From: Ampullaceana balthica
Taxonomy: Eukaryota > Mollusca > Gastropoda > Lymnaeidae
Direction: 5' to 3'
Assembly (NCBI GenBank): GCA_944989445.1
Contig: CALYLW010000979.1
Location: 248,001 to 312,000 of the forward strand
DNA length: 64,000 bases
The translations under genes were made by a program, and so were the position numbers. The notes beneath the pieces were generated by a model that made no database searches, was not told the DNA's origin, and saw only the letters and a list, made by a program, of their open reading frames with translations. Of the stretch, positions 56,586 to 64,000 are shown in pieces (position 1 is the stretch's first letter; every line of letters begins with the position of its first letter).

Positions 56586-57080
56586 GGCTTAGAGAGGTAG
56601 GTGAGGGGGCCCCATTGAGTCCTTTGAACAGCTGAGAGAGTTGGGTTAGGGTTCCCATTGAGTCCTTTGAACAGCTAAGAGAGTTGGGTAAGGGGGCCCC
56701 ATTGAGTCCTTTGAACAGCTGAGAGAAATGGGTGAGGGGGCCCATTGAGTCCTTTGAACAGCTGAGAGAATTGGGTGAGGGGGCCCCATTGAGTCCTTTG
56801 AACAGCTAAGAGAATTGGGTGAGGGGGCCCCATTGAGTCCTTTGAACAGCGGAGAGAATTGGGTGAGGGGGCCACCTTGAATCATTTTGAACAGCTGAGA
56901 GAGTTGGGTGAGTGGGAACCATTGAGTCCTTTGAACAGCTGAGATGGGTAGGGGGCCCCATGATCTTTGAACACTGAGAGAGTTGGGTGAGGGGGCCCCA
57001 TTGAATCATTTGAACAGCTGAGAGAGTTGGGTGAGGGGGCCCCATTGAATCATTTGAACAGCTGAGAGAGTTGGGTGATG
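56586..57080 (+). repeat. 44-bp minisatellite, about 11 copies
   Basis: CCCATTGAGTCCTTTGAACA then GCTGAGAGAGTTGGGTGAGG and GGGC, with indels. Confidence 0.95.
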
Positions 57081-57329
57081 CTGGCTGATATTGAGTCAAC
57101 ATTAAGAGGTTGTGTTTATCCTTTCAACCTACAAACCCACACCCCTACCCCAACCAAGATTTCAGATTTGTATAAAACATGCTACTTTTTTAGGATATGT
57201 ATGTTAAAATACATTTGTATAAAACATGCTACTTTTTAGGATATGTATGTTAAAATACATTTGTATAAAACATGCTACTTTTGTAGGATTATGTATGTTA
57301 AAATACATGTTTGATGCATGTTTGTACTA
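57081..57329. repeat. Diverged lead-in to the 24-bp array
   Basis: AAAACATGCTACTTTT, TAGGAT and TATGTATGTTAAAATACATT recur three times at about 57175-57305. Confidence 0.75.
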
Positions 57330-58015
57330 CACTTGTAAAATTATGTTCTTTTATATTTGTAATGGTATGCTGTACTCCATTTGTAATGGTATGCTGTACT
57401 ACATTTGTAGTGGTATAATGTACTACATTTGTAATGGTATGTAGCATTTGTAAGATACTACATTTGTAATGGTATACATGTACTACTATTTGTAATTGTA
57501 TGCTGTACTACATTTGTAATGGCATGCTGCACTACATTTGTAATTGTATGCTGTACTACATTTGTATAAAGGCATGCTGACTACATTTGTAATTGTATGC
57601 TGTACAATACATTTGTAATGCATGTCTGTACTACATTTGTAAATGTATGCTGTACTACATTTGTAATGGTATGCTGTACTACATTTGTAATGGTATGCTG
57701 TACTACATTTGTAATGGTATGCTGTACTACATTTGTAATGGTATGCTGTACTACATTTGTAATGGTATGCTGTACTACATTTGTAATGGTATGCTGTACT
57801 ACATTTGTAATGGTATGCTGTACTACATTTGTAATGGTATGCTGTACTACATTTGTAATGGTATGCTGTACTACATTTGTAATGGTATGCTGTACTACAT
57901 TTGTAATGGTATGCTGTACTACATTTGTAATCGTATGCTGTACTACATTTGTAATGGTATGCTGTACTACATTTGTAATGGTATGATGTACTACATTTGT
58001 AATGGTTTGTTGTAT
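57330..58015 (+). repeat. 24-bp minisatellite, about 25 copies
   Basis: The unit TACTACATTTGTAATGGTATGCTG is nearly uniform from 57640 to 58000 and diverged at the left. 24 bp is eight codons, so both strands have long open frames without coding meaning. Confidence 0.97.
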
Positions 58016-58555
58016 TGCCAATAAGAGATAACCAGCAGAAAGTTTAGCGGGAACATAGCACTGAGAGATATTCTGTTTGGTTAGAAACCAATGAAAATAC
58101 TGTAGTAGAAAATCTATAACTTACCAATTACTGACACCTATGCTATACAGACAATTACCTATATCTATTCACACATTAGAAAGGAAGAATTTGCCTAAAT
58201 CTATTGGCAATATGAGCATTGAACTATAAAGCTATTGACACGAATATTCAATTAGAAGAAGATTATTTTCTAAATTTATTGTCACGTGTGTACAACTTGA
58301 AAATAAATCGATCTATTTCTTTTGACGCGTCTCGTTTATTAAAAAAATCTACTTTTTGGCAACAGGAAGCATAAACAACATGATACTACGACAGTGAAAC
58401 GAAAATAATATAACACAAGGTTAACACACAAACAGCAACAAGAAATGACGACAACACAAAGCTAATAACACACTATAAATACAGCGCATAGCAAATCCAG
58501 GTGACATGTAACTACCATTGCAATGATAACATCACGAACATAGCACACAACAATA
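58016..58555. other. Spacer, no gene recognised
   Basis: Nothing recognised. Confidence 0.45.
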
Positions 58556-58695
58556 ACATCACAACAAAAACATCACAACAAAAACATCACAACAAAAACA
58601 TCACAACAAAAACATCACAACAATAACATCACAACAATAACATCACAACAATAACATCACAACAATAACATCACAACAAAAACATCACAACAATA
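58556..58695 (+). repeat. 14-bp minisatellite, about 10 copies
   Basis: AACATCACAACAA(A/T) units; AAA and AAT variants occur in blocks. Confidence 0.95.
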
Positions 58696-59306
58696 ACATC
58701 AAAATAGCAACAGCACCTCACCAGGGGCCCAACACCACGAAAAGCCAACAACTCAACGATGAGAGTGGGACAACAAGCCAGTAATAATAAGTTGAAATGA
58801 ACTCCCCTAGTAGGCTAACTCTTCATTACATTTAGAAGGCTGCTCGAGCGTAGATCAGATCTAGCTTGACGTCATTGCTGCACCAACTCACTCCCACCCC
58901 CACCCCGCTAAGGTACAGTGCTAACAACATCCTCTTCACACACACACTTTTTTCCCCATTCTATTATTTGTACGTGTGGCTATTTGTAAACAAACAGATA
59001 ATACGGAATCGCATTTTAGAAGACTGACTCCGTGATAAACAAAATGATTACACAGCAGAAAGTTCTTCATAGACTTGGGAATTGTTTCTAGTTTTATGAT
59101 CAGGCAATATTTGTTAATACAAAAATAAATCAGTTAACAATTACTTTTTTTTTAATTAGTGAGGCTCTTCTAAGTGAAATTACTCGATAGTAACTTATTA
59201 AATAATTAAGACAGAACTTGGGATACAGCTGGTCAAGGTCATGACCCATCTGTTCCACGGACACGTGCCTCTATTGTCAGAAACATTCACTTTCATTTAA
59301 ATGTTC
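58696..59306. other. Spacer, no gene recognised
   Basis: Nothing recognised. Confidence 0.45.
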
Positions 59307-59510
59307 TTATCTTATCTGTTTACAGACGTTCTTTCTATACAGAAGATTATTACGCCCTACGCTTATCTATGGTTTGCGTTTAGTCCTGTATTTTTATTAG
59401 ATATTTAAATGTTGATAAAGTGTTGGTTTTCCTGGATTCTTCAGGCAACCCATTCCACGCCCGAATTCCGGACGGGAAGAACGAAAATTTGTATGTGTTT
59501 GTTCTTGCAT
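59307..59510 (-). mobile_element. LINE-A copy, short 5'-truncated
   Basis: TTATCTTATCTGTTTACAGA at the left, then close match to 8490-8690. Ends abruptly at an A-run near 59510. Confidence 0.9.
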
Positions 59511-60239
59511 TTTTTAAAAAAAAGAATTATATTTTATTGTTTAACGTTGGTTTTTGTTGCTCCCATTCTAATTGTTCGTAGAAAAATTAAACTCTAGCCA
59601 ATGTCATCAAAATGATAAGCTATAATATATTATAATATATTTCACTCCGATATAGGCTACATCGTAGCCAAGATTCGCCAAGTTAGCTCTAATTTAGTAG
59701 CAAACAGTAGCAAGGCCGGAGTTAAATGATAAAATATGAGCGAATGGCAACAACGCATTGGTAAACAAATCCATCTATACTTTATCCCCCCCCCCACCCC
59801 CCTTTTCGAGCGACCCAACTCATCACCCTCTATCACGTGCACAATTTTAGCAAAAGATCGCCGTCTGTTGACAGTGAAACCCGGCTACCTTGACTGTTTG
59901 CGTGTAGTAAAGATAATCTTTATGCCTTTTTTTCTCTCTCTGACTCACATACAGCCTGTGAATGTAGTCTTGATGTATCGGCCAGATTTACCAACACGAG
60001 AGCTCCTCGGCAAGTGTAGTGTCACGAGAGCTCCTCGGCTAGTGGAGTGTGTCTACGGGAAAATAACGAAAAGGAATCAAATCTATTTTTAGCCGGCCCG
60101 TTGTGCTCCCCCCTCCCCTGGCTTCCAAACTCGGAGCTGGCTGTGAGCTATTTTTAGATCTGTGCTTCTCTGAGTACCGGCTCTAGTATCGATTCATGGA
60201 ACTAGCTTCAGATCGATACCACGGGCCGGAGGAGGATGA
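59511..60239. other. Spacer with two MEF2-type sites
   Basis: CTATTTTTAG at 60083-60092 and 60148-60157. A 118-codon open frame at 59736-60092 has no recognisable domain. GAGAGCTCCTCGGC is duplicated at about 59997 and 60026. Confidence 0.4.
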
Positions 60240-60415
60240 CGAAATAAGAATAAGATAGAGAGAGATAGAGAGAGAGGGGAAGGGAGAGAGAGGGGAAGGG
60301 AGAGAGAGGTAGGGAGAGAGAGAGGAGAGAGAGGGGGAGGGACGGAGAGAGGGGATAGTGGAGAGAGACAGTGAGAGAGAGAGGGAGGGAGAGAGAGAGA
60401 GAGATGGCGAGGACG
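60240..60415. repeat. GA-rich low-complexity tract
   Basis: AGAGAGAG with GGGAAGGG interruptions. Confidence 0.93.
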
Positions 60416-61383
60416 GTGGAAAAGAAACATTCTGTAAAGACACATCTGCTATAATGTTTAATACGAATCTACATGATTTTTTTAAACCCTAGAGATAGTG
60501 TATGGAATTTTGATGCGTTCGTGTGTAGTATGCTACATTGTAAAAATTGTAGAATGTTATGGCTTGAAATTGAAAATAAGTTATATCTATGAGTATTTTC
60601 TGACATATGCTTGTAGAACGAGAGATGTTTGCGTAGAAATATGTGTAGTTAACTAAATATGTGGTTAGATAAGCATTTCCCAATATGAATGTGTGTTGAC
60701 ATACACGTTTAAGTATGTAAATGTGTAGTTGTAGAATGACTAGCAATAACACAACTTAAACTCGCATCAGCTAAAACTACTTGACGAATACTTGGACTTA
60801 AGAAAATCACTTTTAAAAAAAATGCAATTATTGTTGTAGCCAATCAGCAGAGTACGTCATCAGAGAAGCTCTTCAATCCCCTGAGATACATTAATATTTA
60901 AATGTCCCATACAATCGTGCCTCGAAGGTTTGTCGAATCATCATTAGGTTGTTACTTTTACGAAAACACCACATTTTTACTTTTGCATAACAATCGCACT
61001 AGCAATATATTGTTTCTTTCACCGCAGAAATAGAACTCAGCATTGCACTTTACCATTTCCATGATTTGTATAACAAGAGTTACATATTTTGACGTCGTCC
61101 ATATCTTCAGCCTCTTGTGGGCGTGCTGATCTTCAATCGAGCGCCTCCCCAAGGGGCGGGTAGGAAAAATTCCACCAGAAATGGAGGGTTTGGGGCGGGA
61201 CAGAAATCCCTCCTACTGTCTTCTTGGAGGTGGGTGATCCTCAAATGTCAGGGGTCCGACTAGAAACAAAAGCAGCCACCATGAGAGATGTTAGGGCAAC
61301 CTCCAGATAGTTGTGCGCAGCGCTAACTATCCGGCCACGTAAATATGTTCGTTACGAAAACGCCGAAAAGCGTGACGCCGCTA
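60416..61383. other. Spacer, no gene recognised
   Basis: GC rises from about 61130 onwards, probably the start of the RTE-type element. No gene recognised. Confidence 0.45.
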
Positions 61384-61469
61384 GGCATCATACATTCTTC
61401 AGCTTGGAATCTATAGCTCTCAAGTATCGAAGTGTCTTTTTCAGTCCCAGCTGATGAATGTATGACGCC
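61384..61469. other. Strong inverted repeat (hairpin) upstream of the RTE-type LINE
   Basis: GGCATCATACATTCTTCAGC (61384-61403) pairs with GCTGATGAATGTATGACGCC (61450-61469) with two mismatches, loop about 46 bases. It could be an RNA hairpin in the element's 5' UTR. Confidence 0.6.
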
Positions 61470-61727
61470 AAGATGTGAAAGCCATCATCTGGAAGCTATC
61501 AGGCCGAAGACCATCATCTCTACCAGGACCAACACCGTCATCGGAGCATGGATGTGGGCACGATGTATGTGACTGGTCATGCTGCACAAGTCACTGCTGA
61601 GATGAGGAGCTATAATCTCACCATAACTTGGAACCAGCGAAGCAAGACGAACTGGATACGGACAGAAGAGACTAGTCCCAGGAGAGGTCTCAGGACACAA
61701 GGTGACGATGCTCCACATACTCTGTGT

Positions 61728-61889
61728 GAGGCCCTGGTGTTAATCTAGGATGACCCAATGAGGCCCTCGTGTTGATCTAGGACGACACAATGAGGCCCTG
61801 GTGTTGATCTAGGACGACCCAATGAGGCCCTGGTGTTGATCTAGGACGACCCAATGAGGCCCATGGTGTTGATCTAGGACGACCCAATG
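61728..61889 (+). repeat. 32-bp tandem repeat x 5 inside the endonuclease region
   Basis: GAGGCCCTGGTGTTGATCTA plus GGACGACCCAAT repeats. The first unit is continuous with the endonuclease codons (CEALVL), so the array arose by amplification of LINE coding sequence. 32 is not a multiple of three, so the frame is lost. Confidence 0.93.
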
Positions 61890-62160
61890 AGTCTTCTCAG
61901 CAACTTTTCAGAGCAAGAAACGTAGCATCAACTTTGATGTGTTCCAGGATAGGTGAGATAAACGGCAACTGAGAAATATCCACTGGCCTGCGCGCGACAG
62001 GTAATCTAGTCATAGGTGAACGTATTTCTTCAAACAAAGAAGGAAACCTACAGCAACATGGGTCTCACCGGACCCCCGTTTGCTGAACCAAATGGATTGT
62101 GTTTTAGGGGGGAAAAATCAGCCAAACATTCCAAAAAGGTGGGATGAGGTGGCTAAAGTT

Positions 62161-62628
62161 GCCTTAGATCACAATCTCCTAGTGGTCAGGCCTGAACTTG
62201 CCTTAGATCACAATCTCCTAGTGGTCAGGCCTGAACTTGCCTTAGATCACAATCTCCTAGTGGTCAGGCCTGAACTTGCCTTAGATCACAATCTCCTAGT
62301 GGTCAGGCCTGAACTTGCCTTAGATCACAATCTCCTAGTGGTCAGGCCTGAACTTGCCTTAGATCACAATCTCCTAGTGGTCAGGCCTGAACTTGCCTTA
62401 GATCACAATCTCCTAGTGGTCAGGCCTGAACTTGCCTTAGATCACAATCTCCTAGTGGTCAGGCCTGAACTTGCCTTAAATCACAATCTCCTAGTGGTCA
62501 GGCCTGAAGTTGCCTTAGATCACAATCTCCTAGTGGTCAGTCCTGAAGTTGCCTTAGATCACAATCTCCTAGTGGTCAGGCCTGAAGTTGCCTTAGATCA
62601 CAATCTCCTAGTAGTCAGTCTGCAACTA
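62161..62628 (+). repeat. 39-bp minisatellite x 12 from the endonuclease SDH motif
   Basis: The unit GCCTTAGATCACAATCTCCT plus AGTGGTCAGGCCTGAACTT encodes ALDHNLLVVRPEL. After the last unit the frame runs into SLQLKLKDN, as expected after the conserved endonuclease S/L-D-H motif in this LINE group. The unit is 13 codons, so the 203-codon open frame at 62080-62691 survives. Confidence 0.95.
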
Positions 62629-63501
62629 AAGCTGAAAGACAATACACTGAACAAACAGCGTGTATGTTTCGTTGTAACACATCAAGCCTGAAAAAAAAAC
62701 AGAACCAAACAGGAAGAACTAAACACTGTCCAACAAGTTTCACGTCCTACACGAAATTCCATAACAAGAGACCACTGAAGGAAAGTGGCATAAAGTGAAG
62801 AAAGCCACCCAGTCAACATGTCAAGACATGTTAGGAAACAAGAAATATATAAACACAGAATGGATAGCAGCGGAGACAGTGAAGATGATAAGATATAGGA
62901 AATGGAAAATGAAAGAGGAGAAGAATAGTCGTACACGTGCGCATAAAGTCCGGAAAATATCACCCGCAGGTGCAAGTAGGAAGTAAACATATACCGTCAA
63001 AATGGATAAAAGGAACTTGTGGACATGCTTGCCAAAGAGCAAACGATGCAGCTTAATGAGGGAAATATTCGGGGACTATTCACCAGTATAAAGAACCTGT
63101 CTGGGAAATTAAACTTTCCAGAGAGACAATGGGAAGGGCTATTACCACAAGATCATATCAAATATGGAGAAACAAAGAGGCAGATTGAAAGATCACTTTG
63201 AGCCTAGAACCAAAGAACCCACCTGATATCCAGCCAGCTTATCTATTAATTGACTGTAACATATCTTCCAAAAGAGATCCTGGTCATCAACTAATTGAGA
63301 AATGACCAGGATGCAGGACCTGAAGGCATCCCAGCACATGCACTGAAGGTGGACTTAAAACCTTTGTGGAAATGCTGCACACTTTGTTTATGGACATGCC
63401 GCACTAAAAGCAGGTACTCTGGGTGCAAAAAGTGATACCTCATCAAAATTTCAAAGTAAGTTGATATAAGCTCCTGCTCAAACTACAGAGGAATGACCTT
63501 G

Positions 63502-63581
63502 CTCTCTATCACAGGCAAGGTTTGCAACGGGGTGCTACTCACTCTCTATCACAGGCAAGGTTTGCAACGGGTTGCTACTCA
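63502..63581 (+). repeat. 40-bp tandem duplication in the RT region
   Basis: CTCTCTATCACAGGCAAGGT then TTGCAACGGG(G/T)TGCTACTCA occurs twice, 40 bp apart, shifting the frame. Confidence 0.95.
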
Positions 63582-64000
63582 ACAGAATGAAAAAATGTTG
63601 TTACTCCCTGATCTTGACTTTGCTGATCATCTTGCTCTTCTTTCCCGTAACCAACAACACCTGCAGGAGAAAACCAACATTGTTGCAGTCACTTCAGCTA
63701 GCATGGGTCTCAATATACACATGAGGAATAGCGAAGTCCTCAATTTTAATGCCACCCGTACAGCACTATTCATGCCAGAAGGAGAAGCACTCGAGGAGGT
63801 GGAGAGTTTTGTCTACCTTGGCATCATGGTAGACAAGCAAGGTGGGACAGGCGCTGATGTAAAATTAAGGGTTGGGTACACGAAGGCAGCCTTCCAAACG
63901 CTCAAGAACGTCTTGGTCATGCACCTGAGCAGCGACGCCAAGGTGAAGTCTGTGCTGCTCAATAGAGATGAGAAGGGAATTCAGTCCTTCATTAATAATT

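Larger units (their letters stand above)
61490..64000 (+). pseudogene. RTE-type non-LTR retrotransposon, decayed, runs off window end
   Basis: Pieces of a single APE-endonuclease/reverse-transcriptase protein lie in order. Endonuclease N-terminus: TGHAAQVTAEMRSYNLTI, then GDDAPHTLCEALVL (61565-61745). Endonuclease C-terminus with the SDH-like motif and LQLKLK (about 62100-62640). Linker: STCQDMLGNKKYINTEWIAA and SRTRAHK (62810-62950), then LSGKLNFPERQ (about 63090). RT start: GPEGIPAHALKVDLK (about 63320), SSCSNYRGMTLLSITGKV (about 63470-63525). Palm motif C reads DLDFADHLALL (about 63610-63640): the second catalytic Asp is His. RT end: EALEEVESFVYLGIMVDKQG. Many frameshifts and stops. The RT fingers-to-palm middle (motifs A and B) is deleted at about 63600. 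The family resembles RTE-type 'endonuclease-reverse transcriptase' ORFs common in invertebrates. Confidence 0.88.

Noticed and set aside
57581..58024. Open frames on both strands of about 140 codons
   Set aside because: 24-bp minisatellite translated; equally open on both strands.
59736..60092. 118-codon plus-strand open frame
   Set aside because: No recognisable domain; crosses C-homopolymer and low-complexity sequence. Kept only as part of a spacer.

Overview
The window looks like non-genic, repeat-dominated DNA from an invertebrate animal genome. It is AT-rich, has one assembly gap (4088-4938), and I find no convincing host protein-coding gene, rRNA or tRNA. The mix of Helitrons, CR1/Jockey-type and RTE-type LINEs, hAT and Harbinger-like elements and many unrelated minisatellites is compatible with a mollusc, possibly a gastropod. 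That placement is inference, because no host gene is present to test it.

Layout. 1-8465: minisatellites (11, 20 and 22 bp), a non-autonomous Helitron ending at 2593, the gap, and a perfect 20-bp satellite. 8466-19152: a non-LTR retrotransposon on the minus strand ('LINE-A') split by an 8.2-kb Helitron at 9016-17240. The Helitron carries a nearly complete Rep-helicase gene with one frameshift and two in-frame stops. 19153-25012: a TA microsatellite, an L2-like LINE 3' end, CAA-type repeats, two candidate hammerhead-ribozyme cores, and a large rearranged inverted duplication. One arm of that duplication contains a 76-bp satellite that grew out of a hAT transposase gene fragment. 25300-35060: several non-autonomous elements, including a hAT with an 8-bp target duplication, a Harbinger-like MITE with a TTA duplication and Helitron copies, plus minisatellites. 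35431-40860: long minisatellites (24/25, 15, 50 and 16/17 bp). 41668-54330: more LINE-A copies, a third hammerhead candidate, a second Harbinger-like MITE inside degenerate telomere-like sequence, a GC-richer block with promoter-like signals (50330-50660), a 35-bp minisatellite and a large inverted-repeat element. 54569-60420: minisatellites of 34, 45, 44, 24 and 14 bp and GA tracts. 61490-64000: a decayed RTE-type LINE on the plus strand that runs off the window end. Two minisatellites sit inside it; one is a 12-fold amplification of the endonuclease SDH-type motif.

There is no gene network here. The main theme is turnover: elements nest inside one another, and parts of transposon coding sequence have become tandem arrays (hAT 76-bp unit, RTE 32-bp and 39-bp units). 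Most long open frames in the window are translations of tandem repeats and are not listed as genes. Coordinates of repeat edges were read by eye and may be off by several bases.
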